Shown: positions 8,634 to 16,112, numbered from the stretch's first letter. The stretch is DNA of 32,955 nucleotides from Lachnoclostridium sp. An14 (GCF_002160755.1 NZ_NFLE01000043.1:1-32955); one strand, 5' to 3'. The notes: generated from the sequence alone by a model not told the origin. A program made the numbers and translations.

Positions 8634-8647
8634 TGGGACTGGTTCCA
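8634..8647. promoter_or_regulatory. Operator-like imperfect palindrome
   Basis: TGGGACTGGTTCCA resembles the LacI-type operators of the neighbouring sucrose genes (TGGAACCGGTGCCA); a second related core, AACCGGTTCC, is at 8582-8591. Both lie between the end of the GH32 gene and the PepD promoter. Functional status unknown. Confidence 0.3.
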
Positions 8648-8658
8648 GGCTAAAGGGT

Positions 8659-10164
8659 CTAACGGCGGCGTTTCACCTGAAGATCCGCCAGGCCGTACAC
8701 CGTCCCTTCCATGCTGCCGTTTCCGGAAAAGGCCAGGTATCCGCCCTCGTGCTCCTCCTGTCCGCAGTCGGCGTACACACGGGTGGAAAAGGCCATCTCC
8801 CCGTCATTGACGAAGATCTCCAGGGAGGAGACGTCGGAAAAGATCCGCAGCCTGCGAAACTCCTTTACTGCCCCGTGGCGCGTATCCCGGCCGAACCCGC
8901 CCTCCTGGATGGAAAGGCTTAACACGCCGTTTTCCAGGGAGAGCCGGGTGCCTGCCCGTAGCTGCAGCTCCATGGAGGTACAGCCGGAAAACTGAAATTC
9001 CGCCTCAAACACCGGCCCCAGAGACCGTCTTAACAGCTCTCCGGCCACATTCAGCTGCTCCCCGTCCGCGAACCGCCAACGCTCCCGGCGCAGCTCCTTC
9101 AATTCCTCCAGGGGCTCCTGATAGAGAACGCCGTCCTTCACGTGCAGCTGCCTGGGCAGCGTCAGCGCGTGCTGCCAGCCGTCCTTTGCCGTGGGATTTT
9201 CGTAGGAGGCCTCCGGAATCCCCATCCATCCGATGAGGATCCGCCGCCCCCGCCCGTCTAAAAAGGTCTGGGGGGCGTAAAAGTCAAATCCCCGGTCCAC
9301 CGCCTGGAACACCGGCGTCTCCTTCACCAAAAAGCGGCCGTTCTCAAAATCCCCGTCGATACACATGAAAGTATTCTGGTGGACGTTCTCGTACTCGATC
9401 CCCTCACGCGGCACTCCCTGGGGACAGCTGATGAGGCAAAGCTCCCCGTCCAGGAAAAACAGATCCGGGCACTCCCACATATATCCGAAAGGCTCTCTGG
9501 TGGAGATTCTGGAACAGTATGTCCAGTGTTTCAGATCCTCCGAGCGGTACACCAGCACCAGCCCGCGGCTCTCTAAATCCCTGGCCCCCAGTACCATATA
9601 GTAGCGGCCCTCATGCTTTAAAATCTTGGGATCCCGCACATGGCAGCTGATGTCGTCCGGATAGTCCGCCGTGGTCATCAAAAGCTCTTTTTCCGTGAAA
9701 TGCTGCCCATCCCGGCTGGTCATGTGGATCGTGTTGCTGCCCCGTCCGGCGGTGATGTAGTCGTAATCCGGCCGGTCAAAATACTTCACGTTTCCCGTGT
9801 AAAAATAGTGGATCACCCCATCCTCTGAAAACGCGGAGCCGGAGTACACCCCGTGGGCATCGAAATCGTGGTCGGGAAACAGCACCGGCCCCAGGTCCTC
9901 ATAGTGGAGGAAATCCCTGGTGGTACAGTGGTTCCACAGCTTGATGGCCCCGTCGGCCCCGAAGGGATCGTACTGGTGATAAATGTGGTACGTCCCGTCC
10001 ACCTCCACCAGGCCGTTGGGATCGTTCACCCAGCCGGTCTCCGGCATCAGATGGTAGCGGAGGCGGTGGGGCTCCCGCCCCACCTGCTCCCTGAGCGCCT
10101 GGTTTTCCTCATACCACCGCTCATAGTCCTCTCTCGTCACTTTATGGTATTTTTCAATTTTCAC
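8659..10164 (-). CDS. scrB: Sucrose-6-phosphate hydrolase (GH32 beta-fructofuranosidase)
   Basis: 501 residues. The start is GTG at 10164 with AGGAGG seven bases upstream. The GH32 five-blade propeller motifs are clear: WVNDPNG at 45-51 (nucleophile D48; Met is usual at the second position), VYSGSA (107-112), RDPK at 177-180 (transition-state Asp) and WECPD at 230-234 (acid/base E231). A C-terminal beta-sandwich follows from about residue 365. No signal peptide, so it acts inside the cell on sucrose-6-phosphate delivered by the PTS permease encoded 64 bp upstream. The two genes are probably cotranscribed from the promoter at 12273-12301 under LacI-type control. Confidence 0.92.
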   Translation of the reverse strand: MKIEKYHKVTREDYERWYEENQALREQVGREPHRLRYHLMPETGWVNDPNGLVEVDGTYHIYHQYDPFGADGAIKLWNHCTTRDFLHYEDLGPVLFPDHDFDAHGVYSGSAFSEDGVIHYFYTGNVKYFDRPDYDYITAGRGSNTIHMTSRDGQHFTEKELLMTTADYPDDISCHVRDPKILKHEGRYYMVLGARDLESRGLVLVYRSEDLKHWTYCSRISTREPFGYMWECPDLFFLDGELCLISCPQGVPREGIEYENVHQNTFMCIDGDFENGRFLVKETPVFQAVDRGFDFYAPQTFLDGRGRRILIGWMGIPEASYENPTAKDGWQHALTLPRQLHVKDGVLYQEPLEELKELRRERWRFADGEQLNVAGELLRRSLGPVFEAEFQFSGCTSMELQLRAGTRLSLENGVLSLSIQEGGFGRDTRHGAVKEFRRLRIFSDVSSLEIFVNDGEMAFSTRVYADCGQEEHEGGYLAFSGNGSMEGTVYGLADLQVKRRR

Positions 10165-10228
10165 GCACAGTCCTCCTGTCTGCGCAGCCGCGCTCCGGCT
10201 GCATATTTCCCCCCGCGGTCCGCCTGCC

Positions 10229-12211
10229 TTATGACCGGCGGATCACCACCGCCGGGTCTCCCGCCTTGGCGGCGGCAGCCGGACGGGGCTCCACAGAGGC
10301 GTCCTCCAGTTCCGGAAGGATCATCATGGTCTGGGTGCTGTAGCCGGCGGCGCGGATTTTCTCCAGATCCGCCTTTACCAGCACATCCCCGGTTTTCACC
10401 TCGTCTCCCTGTTTCACAAAGGACTGGAAACCGTCGCCGTCCAGCTTTACGGTGTCGATGCCTACGTGGATCAGCACCTCCGTCCCCGCCTTCGTGGTCA
10501 GGCCCACGGCGTGGCAGGTGGGGAAGATCATGCTCACAGTGCCGTCGCAGGGGGCGCACACCGTCCCGTCTGTGGGGTTTACGGCCACTCCGTCTCCCAG
10601 GGCGCGGGAGGCAAAGGCCTCGTCCTCAGACTGGGATACGGGAAGGATCTCTCCCGCCATGGGAGCGTACAGCACTTCCTCCGCGGCAGGGGCCTCTCCG
10701 GCCGTCTCCTGGGCTTTGGCGTTTTTCGTTTCTGCCGCCGCGCCAGATATGGTTTCCACTGTTTCCGGCTCTGCGTACACAGCGGCCTTCTTTGCCGTTC
10801 CCGCCGGCTCCTCCTCCAGGTGGTTCTTCTTCCACAGAATCACCGTCAGCAGGAAGGAAACGCCCATGGACAGCACCAGACCGATGGCAAACTGCAGATA
10901 GTGGTCCGGTTTCATGGAGATAAAGCCAGGCAGGCCGGCGGCGCCCAGGGCCTGGGCCAGGGTCTTTGTCATCGCCAGGTAGGCACTTCCCACGGCAGAT
11001 CCGATGATGGCCGCGTAGAAGGGGTATTTTAACTTCAGGGTCACGCCGAACATGGCCGGCTCGGTGATTCCTAAAAGGGCGGAAATTCCAGACGCGGAGC
11101 AGATGGATTTCATCTTCTCGTTCTTTGTAAGCATCAGCACAGCCAGCACCGCCGCGCCCTGGGCTACGTTGTTCATGCTGGCGGTGGAGAAAATAAAGCT
11201 GCCGCCGGTGGTGGCGCTCTCCGCGATCAGCTGGGTCTCAATGGCGATAAAGCTGTGGTGCATTCCCGTCAGGGTGATGGGGGCGTAGATCAGGCCGAAC
11301 ACGGCGCCGCCCACAGCTCCCAGGGAGTTGTAAAGCCAGGTGATCCCCGCGGCCAGCAGATTGCCGGCCTCCCGCATCACCGGCCCCACCAGGATGAAGG
11401 TCAGGAAGGAGGTCACCAGGATGGAAATCAGGGGCGTGGTCAGGTTATCCAGCCAGGAGGGCGTCACCCGATGGAGACGCTTTTCGATATTTGCCAGGAT
11501 CCAGGACACCGCCAGCACGGGAAGCACCGTCCCCTGATAGCCGATGGCCGCGATCTCCAGGCCGAACACGTTCCACACCGCCGGCTCTCCCACTCCGATC
11601 TGATAAGCGCTCATCAGGTCGGGATGGACCATAATCATGCCCATGGCCGCTCCCAGGAAGGGGTTTCCGCCGAATTTCTTCGCCGCGCTGAAGCCGATGA
11701 GCACCGGCAGGAAGGTGAAGGGGGCGCTGGCAAAGAGGTTGATGGCCGTAGCCAGCCCCGCCCACTGGGGGTAGAGGGCAATGATGGACTGCCCGTGGAT
11801 CAGATTGGAGGTGAGCAGGTTGTTTAAGCCCATGAGCAGACCTCCCGCCACGATGGCAGGGATGATGGGGACGAAAATATCGCTGAGCAGCTTGACAAAC
11901 CGCTGCACGGCATTTCCCTTTTTCTCCTCCTCCGGTTCTCCGGCCCGGGCGCTCTCGTCCAGGTTCCCCAGCTGTTTCTGCACCTCGGCGCACACCAGGT
12001 TTACCGTGCCGGAGCCGAAGATAATCTGAAACTGGGACTGGGTCAGAAATACGCCCTTCACTCCTTCCAGATCGCTGATGGCTTCCTCATTGCGCAGGCT
12101 GTTGTCCCGCAGCTGGAGACGGAGCCTGGTGGCGCAGTGCGCTACGGAGCGGATGTTTTCCCGGCCTCCTACCAGCCGGATGACTTCGCCGGCAACTTTT
12201 GCATAATCCAT
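10229..12211 (-). CDS. scrA: Sucrose-specific PTS permease EIIBCA
   Basis: 660 residues. ATG 12211 follows GGAGG and opens the EIIB domain (MDYAKVAGEVIRLVGG), whose phosphorylated Cys is C26 in SVAHCATRLR. EIIC spans about 105-480 with ten or so membrane segments and the sugar-binding motifs TGMHHSFIAIE and GITEPAMFGV, close to streptococcal ScrA. An Ala/Glu-rich linker joins it to an EIIA(Glc)-type domain with H567 (CHAVGL) and the active H582 (LIHVGIDTVKL). It takes up and phosphorylates sucrose at the membrane; the adjacent GH32 and LacI genes support that substrate. Trehalose or beta-glucoside specificity is less likely. Upstream in-frame residues to 12301 are not coding: they overlap the -10 box and downstream operator. 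Confidence 0.93.
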   Translation of the reverse strand: MDYAKVAGEVIRLVGGRENIRSVAHCATRLRLQLRDNSLRNEEAISDLEGVKGVFLTQSQFQIIFGSGTVNLVCAEVQKQLGNLDESARAGEPEEEKKGNAVQRFVKLLSDIFVPIIPAIVAGGLLMGLNNLLTSNLIHGQSIIALYPQWAGLATAINLFASAPFTFLPVLIGFSAAKKFGGNPFLGAAMGMIMVHPDLMSAYQIGVGEPAVWNVFGLEIAAIGYQGTVLPVLAVSWILANIEKRLHRVTPSWLDNLTTPLISILVTSFLTFILVGPVMREAGNLLAAGITWLYNSLGAVGGAVFGLIYAPITLTGMHHSFIAIETQLIAESATTGGSFIFSTASMNNVAQGAAVLAVLMLTKNEKMKSICSASGISALLGITEPAMFGVTLKLKYPFYAAIIGSAVGSAYLAMTKTLAQALGAAGLPGFISMKPDHYLQFAIGLVLSMGVSFLLTVILWKKNHLEEEPAGTAKKAAVYAEPETVETISGAAAETKNAKAQETAGEAPAAEEVLYAPMAGEILPVSQSEDEAFASRALGDGVAVNPTDGTVCAPCDGTVSMIFPTCHAVGLTTKAGTEVLIHVGIDTVKLDGDGFQSFVKQGDEVKTGDVLVKADLEKIRAAGYSTQTMMILPELEDASVEPRPAAAAKAGDPAVVIRRS

Positions 12212-12251
12212 AAAAATACTCCTCCTTCTTTTCATTTTCCTCGTTCTTTTG

Positions 12252-12265
12252 TGGTATCGGTTCCA
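12252..12265. promoter_or_regulatory. LacI-family operator, downstream site
   Basis: TGGTATCGGTTCCA, an imperfect palindrome just downstream of the PTS -10 box, covering the likely initially transcribed region. Confidence 0.7.
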
Positions 12266-12272
12266 TATGCTT

Positions 12273-12301
12273 AATATATACCTTTTCCTCGCAAAAATCA
12301 A
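12273..12301 (-). promoter_or_regulatory. Promoter of the sucrose PTS operon
   Basis: On the minus strand: TTGATT (12301-12296), 17-bp spacer, TATATT (12278-12273), 62 bp before the start codon and bracketed by two operators. Confidence 0.75.
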
Positions 12302-12310
12302 TAGCTTTTA

Positions 12311-12324
12311 TGGAACCGGTGCCA
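12311..12324. promoter_or_regulatory. LacI-family operator, upstream site
   Basis: TGGAACCGGTGCCA, starting 10 bp upstream of the -35 box. It matches the site at 13782-13795 in 13 of 14 positions, and its centre lies about 59 bp from the downstream operator. Confidence 0.8.
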
Positions 12325-12335
12325 TTTTTAGTTAA

Positions 12336-12382
12336 CAAAAATCAGGCTGATTTTTTGTCTATTTTTCACAAATCAGCCTGAT
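12336..12382 (-). terminator. Terminator after the LacI-family gene
   Basis: A 13-bp perfect stem (ATCAGGCTGATTT 12341-12353 and AAATCAGCCTGAT 12370-12382) with a 16-nt loop. Reading leftwards it ends in TTTTTG, so it terminates minus-strand transcripts from the repressor gene before the PTS promoter. Each arm is itself a near-palindrome (AATCAG-N-CTGATT). Confidence 0.8.
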
Positions 12383-12430
12383 CCTTTTTCCCTTTCGGCG
12401 AAAACCCTTTTGATCCGCGTGCATTTTCAC

Positions 12431-12710
12431 GTATGAGTACGCCTGTAATTTCGCTGTGATTTTTGCTGTGAGTTACGCCGGTGATTTTTACCCATGATTT
12501 ATGCCGGTGATTTTCCCTTGTGTTTTTTGTCTGTGATCTCCCCTGGTGATTTCCCTCTGCGATTTTCCCCTGTGATTTTCACCTGCGAGTTCCCTCTGCG
12601 ATTTTCCCCTGTGATTTTCACCTGCGAGTTCCCCCTGCGATTTTCCCTTGTAATTTTCGCCTATGGGTTCCCCCTGCGATTTTCCCTTGCGATTTTCGCC
12701 TGTGAGTCCC
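12431..12710. repeat. 13-bp tandem repeat (minisatellite), about 20 units
   Basis: Successive 13-mers with consensus TCCCCTGTGATTT. The GAT/GAG anchor recurs exactly every 13 bp from 12470 to 12704 (19 anchors without slippage), preceded by two or three looser units. Between 12548 and 12703 the units group into a higher-order 39-bp repeat (four copies). The array is noncoding and sits between the repressor stop and its terminator. Confidence 0.9.
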
Positions 12711-12730
12711 TCCGTAATCTGCCCGCGTTA

Positions 12731-13735
12731 TCAGAGAACGGGTTTCTTCTCCCGCGGCCGTTTCACGCTTCCGCCCTCGATCAGCCGGAATCCCACCACC
12801 TGCTTTTTGGGAACCGGTTCCCCACGGATGATTTTCAGCAGGGTTTCCGCCCCCAGATAGCCCACGGCGTAGGAGTCAAATTTGATGGTGGTCAGCTCCG
12901 GCGACAGCAGGGAGCTCTCGCCGTAGCCGCCGAAGGCCGCCACAGACACATCGTCCGGAATGGAAAGCCCACGGCTTGCCAAAATCCGGTAGGCCCCGAA
13001 GGCCAGGCGGTCCGTGGCGCAGATGATGGCGTCCGCCGGCCCTTCCCGCAGCAGCCGGTCCGTCATCTCCTGGCCGCTCTCATAGCTGTAGTCCCCGGTG
13101 AGCACCCGCACGTTTTCCAGGCCGCAGCTTTTTAGGCCGTCCAGAACCCCTTTCTTTCGGATCACGCCCACGGCCGCGTCCTTCTCATAGACTCCCAGAT
13201 AGGCGGGATGTTTCGGGCCCGCCGCCCCCACATACCGCCCCATGGCAAAGCCGGCCTCGTAATCGTCATCCACCACGGAGATTCCGCCTCCGTACTCCTG
13301 GGCCAGGACCACCACCGGCACGGCGCTGTTCTCCAAAAGCTCCCTGTGTTCCTCCACAATGGAGATGGAGCTTAACAGGATGCCGTCCACGTTCAGGCTC
13401 ATCAGGCGCTGGATATTTTTCAGCTCCAGCTGGATGTCGTGATCGGAGTTTTTGATCAGCGTCTCATACCCCTCCGACCGCAGGTAGCGGTCGATGCTGG
13501 TGATCACCCGGCTGCTGATCTTGGAATTTAAGGAAGGCACCACCACGCCGATCACGTTGCTCTCCCTGGCCTTCAGCCTGGCGAAGGCGTTCGGCTCATA
13601 GCCGTGGGCCTCCGCCACCCGCCGGATCTTCTCCCTGGTCTCCTCCTTCACGTAGCCCCCGTTGAAATACCGGGAAACGGTGCTCTTTGTCACCCCCGCC
13701 ATGTGGGCAATGTCTGCCATGGTAACCTTTGCCAT
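12731..13735 (-). CDS. scrR: LacI-family repressor of the sucrose genes
   Basis: 334 residues. The N-terminal helix-turn-helix is typical (VTMADIAHMAGVTKSTVSRYFNGG), followed by the hinge helix (NAFARLKARESNVIGVVVP, about 50-68) and a periplasmic-binding-protein-like effector domain ending near residue 320. AAAGGAGAG precedes ATG 13735. Sites of the form TGGAACCGGTGCC occur at its own promoter and twice at the PTS promoter, consistent with autoregulation and repression of uptake and hydrolysis; the inducer is probably sucrose-derived, by analogy with ScrR. It is transcribed separately from the PTS gene, since a terminator separates them. Its coding sequence contains a perfect 14-bp operator-like palindrome at 12809-12822. 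Confidence 0.9.
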   Translation of the reverse strand: MAKVTMADIAHMAGVTKSTVSRYFNGGYVKEETREKIRRVAEAHGYEPNAFARLKARESNVIGVVVPSLNSKISSRVITSIDRYLRSEGYETLIKNSDHDIQLELKNIQRLMSLNVDGILLSSISIVEEHRELLENSAVPVVVLAQEYGGGISVVDDDYEAGFAMGRYVGAAGPKHPAYLGVYEKDAAVGVIRKKGVLDGLKSCGLENVRVLTGDYSYESGQEMTDRLLREGPADAIICATDRLAFGAYRILASRGLSIPDDVSVAAFGGYGESSLLSPELTTIKFDSYAVGYLGAETLLKIIRGEPVPKKQVVGFRLIEGGSVKRPREKKPVL

Positions 13736-13781
13736 GATTCGCTTCTCTCCTTTCCCGGCCCGCTATGCTCTGTTTTCACAC

Positions 13782-13795
13782 TGGAACCGGTGCCT
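13782..13795. promoter_or_regulatory. LacI-family operator at the repressor's own promoter
   Basis: TGGAACCGGTGCCT between the -10 box (13811-13816) and the repressor start codon. Confidence 0.75.
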
Positions 13796-13810
13796 CAAGT
13801 ACATAGGGAC

Positions 13811-13816
13811 AGTATA
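13811..13816 (-). promoter_or_regulatory. Extended -10 box of the repressor gene
   Basis: TGC-TATACT on the minus strand, 76 bp upstream of the start codon. No convincing -35 box is seen, consistent with an extended -10 promoter. Confidence 0.55.
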
Positions 13817-13829
13817 GCACAAAACGGAG

Positions 13830-14119
13830 GCGGTGAGAATCCCTTTCGCCCGTTCCCACGCAAAACCACGCGCAAAACCGCACACAAACTTGTGGAAACC
13901 TACGGAAATCTTTTGGAAATCTTCCGAAAAACACCTCCCGGACCGGACGCTCCAAGCCAAGCTCCCGCAAAGCGTTTCCCCTTTTCCCCGGCCCGGCTCC
14001 CACAGAAAACGGACCGTCCACCCCGGCCAGCCCGGCCGTCCGTTTCCCCTGTCGGAATTCGCCCTCGCCAAAGCCTTTCCGCCGCAGCCCCCAAAGGTTC
14101 CCGCGGCAAAAAACGGGGA
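13830..14119. other. Intergenic stretch without a supported gene
   Basis: GC-rich DNA between the repressor promoter and the MATE promoter. Several frames are open on both strands, but none has a plausible ribosome site or recognisable protein; I see nothing else in it. Confidence 0.6.
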
Positions 14120-14148
14120 TTGACAGCCCCGCCTTCCAGTGCTATTTT
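14120..14148 (+). promoter_or_regulatory. Promoter of the MATE exporter gene
   Basis: TTGACA (14120-14125), 17-bp spacer, TATTTT (14143-14148) with TGC before it. It implies a leader of about 250 nt containing repeat copy B and a short leader ORF. Confidence 0.65.
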
Positions 14149-14220
14149 GTTTAAGCCAACGCCGCGCCGGTGGCCCGCGGCCGAACGGATTTTCCCCGGC
14201 TCCCGGGGATGGATAAAAAA

Positions 14221-14342
14221 GTGTGCGCTTGGCGCACACTCGCGCCGGAGCGCGGCTGCGCCAGCAGCCATATTCCTCTGCGCGGAGTGCGCCTCCTTGC
14301 GGAGCATTCTTGTTTAACTGGAAACGAAGTTTCCTGTTAAAC
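14221..14342 (+). repeat. Dispersed palindromic repeat, copy B (full length)
   Basis: 122 bp, about 94% identical to the copy at 31335-31456 (7 differences by eye). It contains four predicted hairpins: GTGTGCGC/GCGCACAC, GGCTGC/GCAGCC, CTCC/GGAG and a terminal GTTTAACTGGAAAC/GTTTCCTGTTAAAC with one mismatch. Confidence 0.9.
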
Positions 14343-14366
14343 GAGAAAAAAGGAGGCATGATAGAT

Positions 14367-14417
14367 ATGAACCAAACAACCTGTCACACCGAGGAGGCGA
14401 ACCCTTATGGACCGTGA
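14367..14417 (+). CDS. Possible leader peptide (16 residues) upstream of MATE
   Basis: ATG 14367 follows AGGAGG at 14351-14356 with 10-base spacing and encodes MNQTTCHTEEANPYGP. Its stop (14415-14417) lies inside the first codons of the MATE gene, and the MATE ribosome site lies within this ORF. An ATG at 14358 is too close to the ribosome site. The arrangement would couple leader translation to MATE translation. Whether it is translated is unknown. Confidence 0.4.
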   Translation: MNQTTCHTEEANPYGP

Positions 14418-15744
14418 TTATCTCATTCAGAAAAAACCCTTAAACGCCCTGGTGCTCTTTTCCCTGCCCATTATCATAGGAAACTTATTCCAGCAGACCT
14501 ACACCATGGCCGATTCCGCCATCGTGGGCCGCTACGTAGGGGAACAGGCCCTGGCGGCTGTGGGGGCGTCCTACTCCCTCACCAACATTTTCATCTGCGT
14601 CGCCATCGGAGGCGGCATCGGCTCCTCCGTCATCGTCAGCCGGTATTTCGGCTCCCAAAAGTACGGCCGGATGAAGGCGGCGGCCTACACCGCCCTCACC
14701 GTGTTCCTGCTGGTGAGCCTGTTTCTGGCAGGGTTCGGGCTGTTATTTTCCCGCCCCATCCTGGCGGCCCTAAACACGCCGGCGGACGTGTTTGATATGG
14801 CGGCCCAGTATTTGAACATCTATTTTCTGGGACTGCCCTTCCTCTTTATGTACAACGTGCTGTCCTCCATGTTCAACGCCCTGGGAAAATCGAAGATCCC
14901 CCTCGGTTTCCTGATATTTTCCTCCGTCTTTAACATCGCGTTGGATCTGGTCCTGGTGACCCGGTTCCACATGGGGGTGGCGGGAGCGGCATGGGCCACC
15001 CTCATCGCCCAGGGCATCTCGGCGGTGCTCTCCTTCCTGGTGCTGCTGCTCCAGTTCCGCTCCATGGAGGGAGAGCGGGGAAAATGGTTCGCCAGAGAGG
15101 AACTCCTTCCCATGATGAAAATTTCCCTGCCCTCCATTTTGCAGCAGTCCACCGTCTCCATCGGCATGACGTTAGTGCAGTCCGTGGTAAACGGGTTCGG
15201 CTCCGAGGCCCTGGCGGGATTTTCCGCGGCCATGCGCATCGAGTCCATCTGCGTCGTCCCCATGAGCGGCATCGGAAACGCCGTGTCCTCCTACACCGCC
15301 CAGAACATCGGCGCCGGAAAACAGCACCGGGTCACGGAGGGCTACCGCGCCGCCAACAAGCTGGTCATCTTCTGCGCCGTCCTCATCCTTCTGGTGCTGG
15401 AGCTGTTCCCCAGGCAGCTCATCTCCCTGTTTCTGGGGGAGGACGGCACCGCCGTGGCCATGGAGACGGGACAGGGCTACCTGGTTTTCATGGGATTTTT
15501 CTTCTGCCTGATCGGCTTTAAGATGGCGGTGGACGGCCTTCTGCGGGGCGCCGGAGATATGAAAATGTTTACGGTGGCCAACCTGACAAACCTGACGGTG
15601 CGGGTGGCAGTGGCCATGGCCTTTGCCCCCCGTTTCGGCATCGCCTTTGTCTGGTACGCGGTGCCCATCGGCTGGTTCCTCAACTGGGCCATCTCCTTTT
15701 TCCAGTACCGCACCGGGACGTGGAAACGGGTCTACCGGGGCTAA
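14407..15744 (+). CDS. MATE-family multidrug/Na+ antiporter
   Basis: 445 residues with about 12 membrane segments in two homologous halves. It opens with the family pattern LNALVLFSLPIIIGNLFQQTYTMADSAIVGRYVG, and each half carries the expected GAAxA/GxGxA-type motifs (for example ALGKSKIPL and LLRGAGDMKM). GAGGCG precedes ATG 14407. MATE proteins export cationic drugs or metabolites using Na+ or H+ gradients; the substrate cannot be read from sequence. It is transcribed alone, with a long leader containing a dispersed repeat and a short ORF. Confidence 0.92.
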   Translation: MDRDYLIQKKPLNALVLFSLPIIIGNLFQQTYTMADSAIVGRYVGEQALAAVGASYSLTNIFICVAIGGGIGSSVIVSRYFGSQKYGRMKAAAYTALTVFLLVSLFLAGFGLLFSRPILAALNTPADVFDMAAQYLNIYFLGLPFLFMYNVLSSMFNALGKSKIPLGFLIFSSVFNIALDLVLVTRFHMGVAGAAWATLIAQGISAVLSFLVLLLQFRSMEGERGKWFAREELLPMMKISLPSILQQSTVSIGMTLVQSVVNGFGSEALAGFSAAMRIESICVVPMSGIGNAVSSYTAQNIGAGKQHRVTEGYRAANKLVIFCAVLILLVLELFPRQLISLFLGEDGTAVAMETGQGYLVFMGFFFCLIGFKMAVDGLLRGAGDMKMFTVANLTNLTVRVAVAMAFAPRFGIAFVWYAVPIGWFLNWAISFFQYRTGTWKRVYRG

Positions 15745-15761
15745 AGCGCGGGCAGGCTTTG

Positions 15762-15805
15762 CGCCGGAGGCTTTTGCCATCGGAAACGCAGCCTCCCATG
15801 ACAAA
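15762..15805 (+). repeat. Dispersed palindromic repeat, partial copy G
   Basis: The segment GCCGGAGGCTTTTG, then GGAAACGCAG and CATGACA, matches the 3' third of the inverted copy at 15956-16076. It lies just after the MATE stop, so two partial or full copies in opposite orientation flank this intergenic region. Confidence 0.55.
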
Positions 15806-15808
15806 AAA

Positions 15809-15862
15809 GGAAGAAAACCGTCTTTTTCCTGGCAAAAACCTGGAAAAAACTGCCTTTCTTCC
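15809..15862 (+). terminator. Putative terminator hairpin after MATE
   Basis: An outer stem GGAAGAAA/TTTCTTCC and inner stem TTTTTCC/GGAAAAA form one long, AT-rich hairpin followed by TTATAAAT. Moderate support. Confidence 0.45.
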
Positions 15863-15881
15863 TTATAAATGCGAAAAAGAC

Positions 15882-15910
15882 TTGCAGGAACTGTCCCCGC
15901 AACCTATAAT
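15882..15910 (+). promoter_or_regulatory. Candidate promoter of the pilus-like operon
   Basis: TTGCAG (15882-15887), 17-bp spacer, perfect TATAAT (15905-15910). The -35 matches at only three of six positions. The leader would be about 195 nt, with hairpin CCGAA-CAG-TTCGG (15926-15938) and the inverted repeat copy C. Confidence 0.5.
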
Positions 15911-15955
15911 GATGTCGTAGCGATCCGAACAGTTCGGGTCCTGCGGCATTTTTCA

Positions 15956-16076
15956 TGTCAGAGGAAACTGCGTTCCCTATGACACAAAAGCCTCCGGCGG
16001 GAGGCGCACTACGCGCAAAGGAAATTGGCTGCTGGCGCAGCCGCGCACCGGCGCGAGTGTGCGCCGTTTCGCACAC
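15956..16076 (-). repeat. Dispersed palindromic repeat, copy C (full length, inverted)
   Basis: 121 bp on the minus strand relative to copies B and D. The core CACACTCGCGCCGG and GCGCGGCTGCGCCAGCAGCC is conserved. The terminal hairpin has changed sequence yet stays paired (TGTCA at one end, TGACA at the other). Confidence 0.85.
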
Positions 16077-16112
16077 GCTTTCATATCATTATCACAAAAA
16101 AAGGAGTGAGCC

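Noticed and set aside
9853-10923. 356-codon plus-strand frame opposite the GH32 and PTS genes
   Set aside because: Antisense to two recognisable enzymes, composition is Arg/Pro/Ser-rich with no fold or ribosome site.
12431-12710. CRISPR-like array
   Set aside because: Units are 13 bp and contiguous, with no spacers; no cas genes are present. The 37-bp units at 25571-25681 are also contiguous.
12494-13135. 213-codon plus-strand frame starting in the 13-bp repeats (PLRFSPVIF-type repeats)
   Set aside because: The repetitive peptide is explained by the 39-bp (3 x 13) array, and the rest is antisense to the LacI-family gene.
13604-14317. Frame ending in the peptide CAECASLRSILV, shared with 31186-31431
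   Set aside because: The shared peptide comes from repeat copies B and D, not from related proteins; no ribosome site or known domain.
15880-15955. c-di-GMP or other known riboswitch upstream of the pilus-like operon
   Set aside because: Pairing exists, but I could not match the conserved bases of any riboswitch class by eye.
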